Shown in pieces: positions 61,301-63,719 of a stretch of DNA of 64,000 nucleotides. This DNA comes from Rhyzopertha dominica (taxonomy: Eukaryota; Arthropoda; Insecta; Coleoptera; Bostrichidae): positions 181,786 to 245,785 of the forward strand of contig QCXZ01000041.1 in the NCBI GenBank assembly GCA_025024175.1. The letters are read 5' to 3'. The notes beneath the pieces are model-generated. The model saw nothing but the letters and a program-made list of their open reading frames with translations. It was not told the DNA's origin and did no database searches. Made by a program: the position numbers and the translations under genes. Every line of letters starts with the position of its first letter. The first letter of the stretch is position 1.

Positions 61301-63719
61301 CCAAAATCCACAGGCAAGTCATTTATTTCAAATATAGGTAAAACCAACCCGAAATTTACGTCGTTTAATTTATCACCATAATAAACAATCAGAATCAGAC
61401 AGTTAATCATACTCATTTTAAGCTACCTACTCACCGTAGCTGGCTTATCCAATCAAAATCGTTTATGTTGCTGACTTTCTCGTCGACCAAAGTTTGAGTG
61501 ACGTCGCGTGCATGTACTTCGATTACTATCAAGGCGGACAGGACCTCCCTTTGCAGAAAGGTTAGGGACCCCTTCACTAAGCTTCTTAGTCCATCAAGCT
61601 GTATAACGAAGATGTAAGAGTTTTACTTTATGACACATTCGATATAAAAGTTATGGTTTACATTTATGTCAATAGTAAATTTTCTGTAATTTTCACGTAA
61701 TTTGTACTGATACTCTGAATATGCATAATAACCTAATTATATACAGATGCATGCATGCCTAAATATGTAAATTAATTGCAATTACATTGTATGGAAATCA
61801 CATTATTTACCACGTGGCAATTACGACAAGTGGGCATAACAGCAATGTTCTATATCGCTTATTAATTATGAACGCGTCGATTACCAGATTACATAGAAAT
61901 GACAACAATAATGTTCCGTTGTACAGGTATGTCATTCTGACTGTAACAGATGTATACCTGAAAGCTGCTGTTTAACATATAATCAAATTATAGCGTAAAT
62001 AGACCGTCTGATAGTGACAAATGCACGCTAAAGAAAATATAAATAACAGGAAATAGTCGAAACTAATACCACATTTGAAAACCATATCCAAGTCCAGAAT
62101 TCTAACGAAATAGGAAATTGAGAGATTTTTACAAGAGGCACCTGATAGTAGGTTTCTGTTGGAAAAGGTAATTCAAATTAATATAAATCATAAATAAAAA
62201 TCGAAAGAATGATGAATTATATTAACATTTGTTTTATGTTCTAGACTGACAAATACTTTGGCTTTCTAAAACACAAAAGTATTTCGCAGCTAGGTGACAA
62301 AAAAGGTTCCCTTTGTCAACTGAAAATTTAACGAAAATGCCAGCTTTTTATGACAGCTTTCAAAAGAATTATTGATCTAAAGTTGTGTCCTAACTGTCCA
62401 GTGTATACTCTGTGAATTTGGATATCCAATAAGCGTAAAATACACTACCGTTGCTTTCTAAATCTATAGTAAACATTATGTCAGGATTTTGACTGTTCAA
62501 ATGATTTAGAAATAAGATGATTTTAAATAGTGCACAGCTAATCTAGCTATCTCTCTTAAATTCAAATTTGATGACATATAAATATCAAATTCTGAAACAC
62601 TTAAGCCTTTTATAACGTCAATAAAGTCTGACAATTTTTGATAAAACTACTGGTTTTTCCTACATAAGGTTTTAAATAGTTGGCACAAAATTTTGCCAAT
62701 CTGTAAAAAGAGCTGCCAATGGTATATCGATTATTAGTTGGAGAAAATATTTTTTGTTATCAAGGTGTTTTGATTAAATTGTCTTTTCTTTTTAATTAAA
62801 TATTATTGAGGTAATTTACCGTGTGTTGTATATAAAAAAAATCACCATTATCTACTTACGTTCATAAGCATGACCCCCTCCAAGAAGAAATCCAATCTTC
62901 CCTCGGCGATTCCATTTTCAACTCCGGTCGTCCAGAACGTTTGACTGCCAGCTATCACGAGTTGCCCTGGCCACTCCAAGACCCATTCAGTCCTCGGCTT
63001 ATCCATTATGTCGTCCAGGGACCGTCCCAAGGTGACTCTTACTAAAAATCCAAGGAAGGAATGAGATAGGACCTTCAGGTGAGATTTGTTATATAACATA
63101 CGTGTGTTTCGCATACTTTGCTCGACGAGAAGCAGCCAGTCCTCTACATTTCCTTTCGGGTAAAGCGTCGGTTCCAAGTCGACGCATTCCTCTTCGGCTG
63201 AGAACATTTGCGTAATGTGGAGGTCCTCTTCGAAATTCAGCTGAAAATATTAACACAATGTCTAAAGAAAATCACGCTTCCTCAGCTTCCACGCTTACCC
63301 TGGCTATATTCTCGAAGCACTTCCTTAAATGCGGTTGCACGGCCAGCGGATTCTTAGCTTGCGACAGTATCTCCAACAGCTCGTCGTCGCTGAGAAAGTA
63401 AAACCTCGGGAAGACGATGCGTTTAGTTTCCAGGTAATCGGACAGTCCCTTCTGAACTATCTCCAACAGGTGGTTGCAATCCTTCAGGCTTTCTAGGAGT
63501 TTTCTGTCGCCGCACGTGATCAGAATCTATAGGAGAGATCAACAGGTGGAAAGCGTCGCTTTGTTGGATTGTCGGAGGCCGCTTACGTTGGGGCAGTCGA
63601 AGGCGTTCCTCATGATCCTCCTCCAGGTCCTCTCCATCGAGTTGTATTTCTTGCTTTCGACCGGCAGCTGCCGGGAGATGTCTTCGCTCGTGAAGATCGG
63701 TTCTAGGTACATCCACTGC
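1157..63719 (-). CDS. DNAH1: Axonemal dynein heavy chain, DNAH1-like, 33 internal exons (partial at both ends)
   Basis: Motor subunit of an inner-arm axonemal dynein, an AAA+ ATPase that slides doublet microtubules in cilia and sperm flagella. Thirty-three exons with GT-AG borders were joined from 63719 down to 1157. Every phase is compatible and no stop occurs in about 2,250 codons. Domain order is linker, AAA1 ([10 protein letters not shown]), AAA2 (GPTGSGKT), AAA3 (GPTGTGKT), AAA4 (GMGGSGRQ), coiled-coil stalk with microtubule-binding domain, AAA5 and the start of AAA6. The family call rests on sustained resemblance, as I know it, to DNAH1 over the whole length (for example [20 protein letters not shown] and [10 protein letters not shown]). 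Full-length heavy chains exceed 4,000 residues, so the N-terminal tail and the C-terminal part of AAA6 lie outside. Dynein identity is near certain; the DNAH1 subclass is strong but was not checked by alignment. Confidence 0.93.
1420..1645 (-). CDS. DNAH1: Dynein exon 32: AAA5 to AAA6 helices
   Basis: Completes Ser and continues [20 protein letters not shown], then [19 protein letters not shown] and [12 protein letters not shown]. The SGLQDQLL and RPDLEE blocks place it before AAA6. Confidence 0.95.
2182..2221 (-). ncRNA. Hammerhead-like motif in Penelope family A 3' region
   Basis: On the minus strand: GTCT, core TTGACAA, stem II GGTTACA-GG-TGTAATC, GAAA, ACGT, cleavage C, AGAC. Stem I (GTCT/AGAC) and stem II pair. 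The core differs from CUGANGA only at positions 3 and 8, which normally pair; here they are U and A. Penelope-like elements are known to carry hammerheads in this position. Confidence 0.6.
2589..3386 (-). pseudogene. Penelope-like reverse transcriptase/GIY-YIG fragment, family A
   Basis: A 265-codon open frame starting at PMGSPLSP and covering the palm (YVDN replacing YVDD), [29 protein letters not shown] and the GIY-YIG nuclease at its end. It is uninterrupted for 800 nt, so the insertion is not ancient. A change of frame near 3390-3620 separates it from the upstream segment at 3610-3918. Confidence 0.85.
3610..3960 (-). pseudogene. Penelope-like reverse transcriptase, upstream fragment
   Basis: Encodes [35 protein letters not shown] and [20 protein letters not shown], the fingers region of Penelope-type reverse transcriptases. 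It is in a different frame from the downstream palm fragment. Confidence 0.82.
4227..4537 (-). CDS. DNAH1: Dynein exon 31: AAA5 to AAA6
   Basis: Contains [40 protein letters not shown] and [11 protein letters not shown]. Both GKPVLIENV and [10 protein letters not shown] are canonical. Confidence 0.96.
4538..5798. other. Intron between dynein exons 30 and 31, no element recognised
   Basis: AT-rich throughout. Short open frames only, none with recognisable motifs. Confidence 0.5.
5799..5996 (-). CDS. DNAH1: Dynein exon 30: AAA5
   Basis: 66 whole codons containing [20 protein letters not shown] and [20 protein letters not shown]. The [11 protein letters not shown] and [13 protein letters not shown] blocks are diagnostic for AAA5. 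Confidence 0.96.
6061..6208 (-). CDS. DNAH1: Dynein exon 29: AAA5 start
   Basis: A 148-nt exon encoding [40 protein letters not shown] and LSEWYKVIQ. It has no ORF start of its own and was found by phase continuity and the [13 protein letters not shown] motif. Confidence 0.91.
6662..7161 (-). CDS. DNAH1: Dynein exon 28: microtubule-binding domain and stalk coiled coil 2
   Basis: The longest exon, 500 nt. It starts [20 protein letters not shown] and continues through [20 protein letters not shown] (microtubule-binding domain), a charged coiled coil, and [11 protein letters not shown] at the base of the stalk. Confidence 0.96.
7495..8436 (+). mobile_element. Tc1-like DNA transposon relic, 5'-truncated
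   Basis: DDE transposase remnants in shifting frames: [20 protein letters not shown] (first Asp), [20 protein letters not shown] (second Asp), [20 protein letters not shown] (Glu of the triad), and [18 protein letters not shown] with stop near 8163. The sequence GCCGGTGAGTGTATA around 8422-8436 resembles a Tc1-type right terminus; no matching left terminus was found. Frameshifts lie near 7760 and 8050. Confidence 0.85.
8437..8957. other. Remainder of the intron between dynein exons 27 and 28
   Basis: Nothing recognised between the Tc1 relic and exon 27. The introns at 6209-6661 and 9113-9487 are likewise plain. Confidence 0.5.
8958..9112 (-). CDS. DNAH1: Dynein exon 27: stalk tip
   Basis: Encodes [20 protein letters not shown] and [14 protein letters not shown], the conserved approach to the microtubule-binding domain, ending VKPNK. 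Confidence 0.94.
9488..9593 (-). CDS. DNAH1: Dynein exon 26: stalk coiled coil 1
   Basis: Encodes [20 protein letters not shown] and [13 protein letters not shown], an Ala/Glu-rich coiled-coil stretch joining exons 25 and 27 in phase. Confidence 0.93.
9675..10055 (-). CDS. DNAH1: Dynein exon 25: AAA4 C-terminal helices and stalk coiled coil 1
   Basis: 127 whole codons. It contains [20 protein letters not shown], which starts the stalk, then a long heptad-rich helix ([20 protein letters not shown]). It is flanked by AG at 10056-10057 and GT at 9673-9674. Confidence 0.95.
10640..10830 (-). mobile_element. Tc1/mariner-superfamily transposase scrap
   Basis: The minus strand reads [20 protein letters not shown], resembling the catalytic SDEATF region of mariner-like transposases with one substitution in place of the Asp. 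It is short and degraded. Confidence 0.5.
10831..13042. other. Intron between dynein exons 24 and 25, largely unexplained
   Basis: AT-rich with undetermined bases at 12747 and 12749. Around 11620-11700 the plus strand gives [13 protein letters not shown], reminiscent of a transposase HTH, but too little to call. The 91-codon frame at 12027-12302 is unrecognised. Confidence 0.4.
13043..13145 (-). CDS. DNAH1: Dynein exon 24: AAA4 end
   Basis: A 103-nt exon encoding [20 protein letters not shown] and [27 protein letters not shown] is one of the best-conserved dynein motifs. Confidence 0.95.
13682..13890 (-). CDS. DNAH1: Dynein exon 23: AAA4
   Basis: Encodes [40 protein letters not shown] and [10 protein letters not shown]. 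The [18 protein letters not shown] block marks AAA4. Confidence 0.94.
14590..15540 (+). pseudogene. Penelope-like reverse transcriptase, family B, broken
   Basis: Three consecutive open segments in shifting frames (14590-14937, about 14940-15187, 15275-15541). The first carries the palm lead-in with [15 protein letters not shown]; the YVDD motif falls in a deleted or frame-shifted stretch near 14940. The GIY-YIG domain follows after a stop. Confidence 0.8.
15957..15998 (+). ncRNA. Hammerhead-like motif in Penelope family B right terminus
   Basis: CTCT, core TTGACAA (15961-15967), stem II GACC/GGTC with loop GTTTTA, GAAA (15983-15986), palindromic stem III ACGATCGT, cleavage C15994, AGAG. Stem I is CTCT/AGAG where family A has GTCT/AGAC, a compensatory change. 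It has the same U3/A8 core variant as family A. The copy at the left terminus has lost the core. Confidence 0.6.
16158..16327 (-). CDS. DNAH1: Dynein exon 22: AAA4 P-loop, second half; contains two undetermined bases
   Basis: Encodes [20 protein letters not shown] and ends TVFLFSDTQ. Bases 16223 and 16248 are N, leaving two residues undetermined. Everything else matches the AAA4 block. Confidence 0.92.
16380..16542 (-). CDS. DNAH1: Dynein exon 21: AAA4 P-loop, first half
   Basis: Encodes [20 protein letters not shown] and [12 protein letters not shown]. The AAA4 Walker A (GMGGSGRQSL) is split here. The following 52-nt intron has a clear pyrimidine-rich acceptor. Confidence 0.93.
16765..16860 (+). 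mobile_element. Non-LTR reverse-transcriptase scrap
   Basis: Encodes [14 protein letters not shown], the conserved fingers/palm motif of LINE reverse transcriptases, with no extended open frame around it. Confidence 0.55.
16861..18102. other. Intron between dynein exons 20 and 21, nothing recognised
   Basis: No coding motif, inverted repeat or tandem array was seen beyond the LINE scrap at its right end. Confidence 0.45.
18103..18336 (-). CDS. DNAH1: Dynein exon 20: AAA3 to AAA4
   Basis: 78 whole codons: [34 protein letters not shown] and [31 protein letters not shown] is conserved among heavy chains. Confidence 0.94.
18866..18952 (+). repeat. Solo terminal repeat related to the element at 47.2 kb, plus a 45-bp unit repeated downstream
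   Basis: GGTATAGTAATGCA and CTCTCTTACCGTT match the left TIR at 47169. The following TTTTTCGGTGGAAACTAATT and TTAGCTCAAAA recur at 19190-19223, so a related unit is present twice in direct orientation 270 bp apart. Both lie in the intron between dynein exons 19 and 20. Confidence 0.6.
19178..19223 (+). repeat. Second direct copy of the 45-bp unit
   Basis: GATGTTTTGTGATTTTTCGG and TGGAAACTAATTTTAGCTCA match 18902-18952 with few differences. Confidence 0.7.
20018..20233 (-). CDS. DNAH1: Dynein exon 19: AAA3
   Basis: 72 whole codons: [15 protein letters not shown], then [20 protein letters not shown] and [14 protein letters not shown]. The [11 protein letters not shown] motif is diagnostic for dynein AAA3. 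Confidence 0.95.
20335..20495 (-). CDS. DNAH1: Dynein exon 18: AAA3
   Basis: Encodes [40 protein letters not shown] and [14 protein letters not shown]. The MGPPGGGRN block is strongly conserved in AAA3. Confidence 0.95.
20547..20709 (-). CDS. DNAH1: Dynein exon 17: AAA3 Walker B
   Basis: Encodes [40 protein letters not shown] and [21 protein letters not shown] is the AAA3 Walker B motif. Confidence 0.96.
21012..21217 (-). CDS. DNAH1: Dynein exon 16: AAA3 P-loop
   Basis: Begins by completing Asp in [20 protein letters not shown], then [13 protein letters not shown] and [22 protein letters not shown] is the AAA3 Walker A, a regulatory nucleotide site in dynein. Confidence 0.95.
21282..21448 (-). 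CDS. DNAH1: Dynein exon 15: before AAA3
   Basis: Encodes [20 protein letters not shown], then [20 protein letters not shown] and ends KYS. The acceptor used is the downstream one of two AGs five bases apart, because only it keeps the frame (DYR|LSKS). A 64-nt intron separates it from exon 16; reading through that intron meets a stop. Confidence 0.82.
21449..22070. other. Intron between dynein exons 14 and 15, nothing recognised
   Basis: Contains an 80-codon plus-strand frame (21608-21850) with no recognisable motif. Probably fortuitous. Confidence 0.45.
22071..22233 (-). CDS. DNAH1: Dynein exon 14: AAA2 to AAA3 connector
   Basis: Encodes [40 protein letters not shown] and EGLVYDYR. The FSLTWSVG and EGLVYDYR elements are characteristic of this position in axonemal dyneins. 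Confidence 0.88.
22528..22733 (+). mobile_element. 206-bp hammerhead-bearing insertion with target-site duplication (retrozyme/SINE-like)
   Basis: The exact 10-mer AATATTACGT occurs at 22518-22527 and again at 22734-22743, bracketing 206 bp. The insert has a 15-nt palindrome near its left end (GATGGCAATGCCATC, 22538-22552) and, in its right half, a complete hammerhead ribozyme inside a long hairpin. It has no coding capacity and no obvious TIRs. The flanking repeat has the form of a target-site duplication, which implies mobilisation by a retrotransposon machinery in trans. Known relatives by architecture are animal retrozymes and hammerhead satellites. It sits in a dynein intron but on the opposite strand to that gene. 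Confidence 0.7.
22645..22691 (+). ncRNA. Type I hammerhead ribozyme, canonical core
   Basis: Core CTGATGA at 22651-22657; stem II GCTGT/ACAGC (22658-22662 with 22667-22671) closed by loop AATG; GAAA at 22672-22675; stem III as the palindrome ATAGATCTAT (22675-22684); cleavage base A at 22685; stem I ACTGCA/TGCAGT (22645-22650 with 22686-22691). A2.1-U1.1, G10.1-C11.1 and A15.1-U16.1 are all present. An internal loop follows, then an outer stem CTGTCTACA/TGTAGACAG (22626-22634 with 22701-22709) continues the hairpin. Predicted to cleave its own transcript after A22685. Activity was not tested. Confidence 0.85.
23040..23253 (-). CDS. DNAH1: Dynein exon 13: AAA2 to AAA3 connector
   Basis: Encodes [20 protein letters not shown] and a helical stretch ending APQFLKLI. 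This is the poorly conserved AAA2 C-terminal bundle. The call depends mostly on phase continuity with exons 12 and 14. Confidence 0.82.
23254..24970. other. Intron between dynein exons 12 and 13, nothing recognised
   Basis: AT-rich, one undetermined base at 23510. No repeats or coding motifs noticed. Confidence 0.45.
24971..25289 (-). CDS. DNAH1: Dynein exon 12: AAA2 Walker B and sensor
   Basis: Encodes [56 protein letters not shown] and [24 protein letters not shown] is the AAA2 Walker B region and [10 protein letters not shown] the sensor-type motif. Confidence 0.96.
25391..25441 (-). repeat. Dispersed repeat, copy 1
   Basis: About 51 bp, inverted relative to 40702-40753, sharing GACCACAGAAGTTGGAGAC and CTGCTACCGACAA. 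Origin unknown. Confidence 0.7.
26377..27855 (-). mobile_element. Mariner-superfamily transposon, nearly complete but frame-broken
   Basis: The transposase runs from MYSNDEK (about 27686) to about 26700 on the minus strand. It has an HTH domain ([20 protein letters not shown]), [15 protein letters not shown] with the second catalytic Asp, and [14 protein letters not shown] with the third. The run of T at 26878-26885 shifts the frame; afterwards [20 protein letters not shown] and KYNFGHEFK continue. Another break lies near 27640. Short terminal matches TGTTTCAC at 26383-26390 and inverted at 27839-27846 suggest the ends. Located in the intron between dynein exons 11 and 12. Confidence 0.82.
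26700..27690 (-). pseudogene. Mariner-superfamily transposase, two frameshifts
   Basis: About 330 codons if frames are followed in order. The central open frame is uninterrupted for 268 codons (27637-26831). The first acidic residue appears to be in [18 protein letters not shown]. Two small indels prevent a complete protein. Confidence 0.8.
28274..28428 (-). CDS. DNAH1: Dynein exon 11: AAA2
   Basis: Encodes [20 protein letters not shown] and [19 protein letters not shown], the [12 protein letters not shown] block of AAA2. It joins exon 10 exactly at the codon after the P-loop, despite 22 kb of intervening DNA. Confidence 0.94.
28429..31431. other. Dynein intron segment upstream of the nested GPCR
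   Basis: Three kilobases without a recognisable gene. It contains the 39-bp tandem repeat and must hold the GPCR promoter if transcription starts near 31.46 kb. Any upstream non-coding exon of the GPCR could not be recognised. Confidence 0.4.
30867..30957 (+). repeat. Tandem repeat, 39-bp unit, about 2.3 copies
   Basis: Unit starting TGCAAGTTAACAACACATGT and ending ATATAACATAATA at 30867-30905, repeated at 30906-30944 and partly after. Differences are single bases. Confidence 0.75.
31432..31439 (+). promoter_or_regulatory. TATA-like box upstream of the GPCR start codon
   Basis: TATATAAG lies 66 bases before the ATG at 31498. A start site about 30 bases downstream would fall after the alternative ATG at 31450 and favour 31498 as initiator. 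The region is AT-rich, so a chance match is possible. Confidence 0.35.
31498..32271 (+). CDS. GPCR exon 1: N-terminus to TM5 and start of loop 3
   Basis: 258 whole codons, N-terminus through TM5. It ends TELQRTHTQ at a CAG|GTAATA donor. GC content is much higher than the surroundings, as expected for constrained coding sequence. Confidence 0.92.
31498..46225 (+). CDS. Class A (rhodopsin-family) neuropeptide-type GPCR, four exons, nested in a dynein intron
   Basis: Spliced from 31498-32271, 41325-41427, 41488-41593 and 46000-46225, giving 402 residues with stop TAA at 46223. Expected to be a plasma-membrane peptide receptor signalling through G proteins. Visible landmarks: N-glycosylation sites at N7 and N10; TM1 with GN (N58); TM2 with AMAD (D86); disulphide partners C113 and C187; TM3 ending E137-R138-F139 in place of the usual DRY; TM5 with P212; a long basic third intracellular loop (231-308); TM6 with NLPS (P327); TM7 with N368-F-L-L-Y372; then a short basic tail. 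The ligand cannot be read from the sequence. NLPS in TM6 and the overall look suggest the insect CNMamide / TRH-receptor-like group, which is only a guess. The start at 31498 has a better context than an in-frame ATG at 31450. It lies wholly inside the 22-kb dynein intron on the opposite strand. Confidence 0.9.
32498..33834. mobile_element. Possible non-coding DNA transposon with GGGCGTACC termini
   Basis: Left end ACAGGGCATGGGCGTACC (32496-32513) and right end with GGTACGCCCTT (33820-33830) are inverted. A GGAGGGG block follows inside each end. There is no open frame between. It lies in GPCR intron 1. Confidence 0.4.
34088..34910. mobile_element. Foldback structure (about 145-bp arms) enclosing a mariner transposase fragment
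   Basis: Arms at 34088-34228 and 34761-34910 are inverted copies (AGAGTCTTCGGCTTAAATTT outermost). Between them, on the minus strand at 34480-34780, frames encode [16 protein letters not shown], a degraded FHDGAPA-like MWYMHDGAP region, HTVRRLLNS and [11 protein letters not shown], typical of mariner-type transposases. The transposase is truncated exactly where the right arm starts. Confidence 0.65.
34985..35060 (-). mobile_element. Penelope family A terminus, degenerate
   Basis: Contains AATGCTTTCAGCGTCCATTA and, further right, AAAACACTGACAAAAAATAT, collinear with 41030-41110 but diverged. The hammerhead part is missing. Confidence 0.55.
36080..36460 (-). mobile_element. Non-LTR reverse-transcriptase relic
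   Basis: The minus strand reads [20 protein letters not shown] after a frame change from [19 protein letters not shown] sequence, matching the palm lead-in of Jockey/CR1-type LINEs. No catalytic motif is visible. Confidence 0.55.
38775..39150 (-). mobile_element. Mariner-type transposase N-terminal fragment
   Basis: On the minus strand: [58 protein letters not shown] and [20 protein letters not shown]. This is the DNA-binding HTH half; no DDE half follows. Located in GPCR intron 1. Confidence 0.7.
40702..40753 (+). repeat. Dispersed repeat, copy 2
   Basis: Second copy of the 51-bp repeat at 25391-25441, in GPCR intron 1. Adjacent sequence is only weakly similar. Confidence 0.7.
41020..41205 (-). 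mobile_element. Penelope family A terminal fragment
   Basis: Non-coding terminal piece only: the TGGACGCTGAAAGCATTCAC terminus (inverted, near 41030-41050), then CTGTCTCTTGAAAACACTGA and the hammerhead-like block, matching 2140-2250. It lies in GPCR intron 1, about 120 bp before exon 2. Confidence 0.75.
41115..41154 (-). ncRNA. Hammerhead-like motif, Penelope family A fragment
   Basis: GTCT, TTGACAA, stem II GATTACA-GC-TGTAATC (seven perfect pairs), GAAA, ACGT, C, AGAC. This is the best-paired of the family A copies. Core positions 3 and 8 are again U and A. Confidence 0.6.
41325..41427 (+). CDS. GPCR exon 2: third intracellular loop
   Basis: 103 nt after a CTCCTTTCCAG acceptor. It encodes [20 protein letters not shown] and [14 protein letters not shown], a basic Ser-rich loop. 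It ends one base into a codon at C|GTAAGT. Loop sequence is poorly conserved, so the call rests on splice signals and phase. Confidence 0.75.
41488..41593 (+). CDS. GPCR exon 3: end of loop 3 and TM6
   Basis: 106 nt, separated from exon 2 by a 60-nt intron. It encodes [20 protein letters not shown] and ends in Pro plus two bases of Ser. This is a typical TM6 approach (RNITKML) and helix. Confidence 0.85.
42950..43470 (+). mobile_element. Penelope family A fragment with internal deletion
   Basis: Encodes degraded [20 protein letters not shown] and [11 protein letters not shown], matching the palm of the copy at 2.6-3.4 kb but with an intact-looking YLDDT. Then comes a jump to a region near [10 protein letters not shown], the hammerhead-like block, and the 3' terminus ending in the TGGACGCTGAAAGCATTCAC motif. 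It lies in GPCR intron 3, same strand as the GPCR. Confidence 0.78.
43325..43364 (+). ncRNA. Hammerhead-like motif, Penelope family A fragment
   Basis: GTCT, TTGACAA, stem II GATTACA-GG-CGTAATT (two G-U pairs), GAAA, ACGT, C, AGAT. Stem I keeps pairing through a G-U wobble. Confidence 0.55.
44448..44729. mobile_element. Small hairpin element with 14-bp TIRs
   Basis: TIRs TTTTTTCTACAGCC (44448-44461) and the exact inverse (44716-44729). Internally there is an inverted pair around 44520-44580 (CAGTGAAAAAATAATATTTT against its complement) and CATGGTTAC/GTAACCATG. Non-coding. It lies in GPCR intron 3. Confidence 0.6.
44744..44853. repeat. Imperfect inverted repeat with ATGGCGCC ends
   Basis: GCGAAATTCATG...TTTTAATGGCGCC at left is mirrored by GGCGCCATTAAAAAAACACT and CATTTCGC at right. 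It contains an undetermined base at 44821. It is adjacent to the hairpin element and could be a second foldback. Confidence 0.55.
46000..46225 (+). CDS. GPCR exon 4: TM6 end, TM7, C-terminal tail and stop
   Basis: Starts after TTGTTCCCAG. It encodes [39 protein letters not shown] and a basic tail [16 protein letters not shown], then stop TAA at 46223-46225. The NFLLY motif and FRRR after it mark TM7 and helix 8. Confidence 0.9.
46226..50525. other. Dynein intron downstream of the GPCR
   Basis: The GPCR 3' UTR should lie at the start; no single polyadenylation signal stands out. The TIR element at 47.2-48.0 kb is the only structured insertion. The interval 48000-50525 shows nothing recognisable. 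Confidence 0.4.
47169..47997. mobile_element. Non-autonomous DNA transposon with long TIRs and transposase N-terminal remnant
   Basis: Inverted ends share TATAGTAATGCAACTCTCTT, then ACCG and a CAACCCTGCAATAC block, about 75-85 bp with a gap. Inside, on the plus strand, lie short open frames including [17 protein letters not shown] (about 47600), an HTH-like stretch as found in N-termini of insect transposases. There is no catalytic domain. Confidence 0.65.
50526..50617 (-). CDS. DNAH1: Dynein exon 10: AAA2 P-loop
   Basis: Encodes [20 protein letters not shown] and then the AAA2 Walker A sequence [11 protein letters not shown]. The 22.1-kb intron after it contains the nested GPCR gene. Confidence 0.93.
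50750..51000 (-). mobile_element. Penelope family A coding fragment, degenerate
   Basis: Collinear at DNA level with 3390-3660 of the family A copy (shared AATAAGTAGATTTTAAACA and GGATTTGAT blocks). It then jumps to a piece matching the TTTAGACGAAAGTTCTTTAC region. Many indels, no open frame. Confidence 0.6.
51930..52200 (-). mobile_element. Mariner-type transposase C-terminal scrap
   Basis: The minus strand gives [18 protein letters not shown] followed by a degraded helical tail. WPPRSPDL is the block around the third catalytic Asp of mariner-type transposases. Confidence 0.65.
52398..52508 (-). CDS. DNAH1: Dynein exon 9: between AAA1 and AAA2
   Basis: A 111-nt exon found by phase and homology. 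It encodes [20 protein letters not shown] and [18 protein letters not shown]. Both junctions share a split Gly/Glu codon with its neighbours. Confidence 0.88.
52568..52986 (-). CDS. DNAH1: Dynein exon 8: AAA1 sensor region to AAA1/AAA2 linker
   Basis: Encodes [40 protein letters not shown] and then [18 protein letters not shown] and [13 protein letters not shown]. The [10 protein letters not shown] sensor I motif and the following block are invariant features of dynein AAA1. Confidence 0.96.
53330..53560 (-). mobile_element. Tc1-like transposase C-terminal scrap
   Basis: The minus strand gives [20 protein letters not shown] and [10 protein letters not shown], the region after the last catalytic residue of Tc1-like transposases. 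A diverged copy of its upstream portion occurs near 10436-10480 (shared TATTTGRARACGTATTTGG). Confidence 0.6.
53561..56622. other. Intron between dynein exons 7 and 8, nothing recognised
   Basis: Long AT-rich stretch with an undetermined base at 54531. The 87-codon frame at 53630 and 65-codon frame at 55873 have no recognisable motifs. Confidence 0.4.
56623..56736 (-). CDS. DNAH1: Dynein exon 7: AAA1 Walker B
   Basis: A 114-nt exon encoding [20 protein letters not shown] and [23 protein letters not shown] carries the Walker B acidic pair of AAA1. Confidence 0.95.
56737..58044. other. Intron between dynein exons 6 and 7, unexplained part
   Basis: Overlapping frames of about 100 codons on both strands at 57575-57916 carry no recognisable motif. 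The rest is AT-rich. Confidence 0.4.
58045..58860 (-). mobile_element. Non-LTR retrotransposon 3' fragment (reverse transcriptase)
   Basis: The minus strand encodes [20 protein letters not shown] and FDKINHN (58626-58817), then [20 protein letters not shown] and [19 protein letters not shown] (about 58500-58620), and finally [20 protein letters not shown] (58038-58346) from the C-terminal region. The palm YADD region is lost. The 3' side ends in an AATA-rich tail near 58060. Confidence 0.75.
58641..58676. repeat. Perfect 16-bp hairpin inside the LINE relic
   Basis: Arms ATTAATATAGGAGCGT (58641-58656) and its exact reverse complement (58661-58676) around GTGA. It sits at the break between two reverse-transcriptase segments. 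Confidence 0.8.
58979..59281 (-). CDS. DNAH1: Dynein exon 6: AAA1 P-loop, the main ATP hydrolysis site
   Basis: Encodes [38 protein letters not shown] and the Walker A sequence [13 protein letters not shown], followed by [18 protein letters not shown]. This is the catalytic AAA1 site of the motor, and all canonical P-loop residues are present. Confidence 0.96.
59501..60140. mobile_element. Foldback element with about 100-bp inverted arms and a GC-rich palindromic core
   Basis: Arms at 59501-59600 and 60042-60140 are inverted copies with few differences. Inside lie a 28-bp inverted pair (59641-59668 and 59708-59735) and a perfect 34-bp palindrome (59649-59682). No coding sequence was seen. 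The architecture fits a non-autonomous foldback or MITE-like transposon. Confidence 0.75.
59649..59682. repeat. Perfect 34-bp palindrome without spacer
   Basis: GACATTGTGGTGGAGGC followed directly by its reverse complement, centred on GGCGCC. A third copy of the half-site follows at 59708-59727. It is strikingly GC-rich against the AT-rich surroundings. Confidence 0.95.
60141..61434. other. Intron between dynein exons 5 and 6, nothing recognised
   Basis: AT-rich, one undetermined base at 60295. No gene or repeat noticed. The interval 61599-62384 is similar. Confidence 0.4.
61435..61598 (-). CDS. DNAH1: Dynein exon 5: end of linker, pre-AAA1
   Basis: Encodes [20 protein letters not shown] and [12 protein letters not shown]. 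The [12 protein letters not shown] block directly precedes AAA1 in axonemal heavy chains. The exon ends with two bases of the Arg codon completed in exon 6. Confidence 0.92.
62385..62735 (-). mobile_element. Penelope family A coding fragment with internal deletions
   Basis: Matches three separated blocks of the 2.1-4.1 kb copy: 3110-3230, 3460-3610 and 3640-3710. The shared strings include GTGTCCTAACTGTCCAGTGT and TTTTTCCTACATAAGGTTTT. No open frame remains. Confidence 0.7.
62860..63041 (-). CDS. DNAH1: Dynein exon 4: linker domain
   Basis: Encodes [20 protein letters not shown] and then [19 protein letters not shown], the WPGQ block conserved before AAA1. It joins in phase to exon 5 as MLMN|LDGL. 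Confidence 0.92.
63102..63240 (-). CDS. DNAH1: Dynein exon 3: linker domain
   Basis: Starts [18 protein letters not shown] and runs through [20 protein letters not shown]. It ends with one base of a split codon. The spacing of SAEEE, LYP and NVEDWL is what I associate with DNAH1. A 60-nt intron follows; reading through it gives non-dynein sequence, which confirms the splice. Confidence 0.9.
63299..63526 (-). CDS. DNAH1: Dynein exon 2: linker domain
   Basis: 76 whole codons, phase 0 at both ends. It contains [20 protein letters not shown] and the [15 protein letters not shown] stretch, both highly conserved in axonemal dynein linkers. Confidence 0.92.
63587..63719 (-). CDS. DNAH1: Dynein exon 1 of window: linker domain
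   Basis: Its first base completes a codon split with an exon beyond the window. It opens with [14 protein letters not shown], the signature of the dynein linker, and ends FDCPN. The acceptor AG is at 63720-63721 and the donor GT at 63585-63586. Confidence 0.88.
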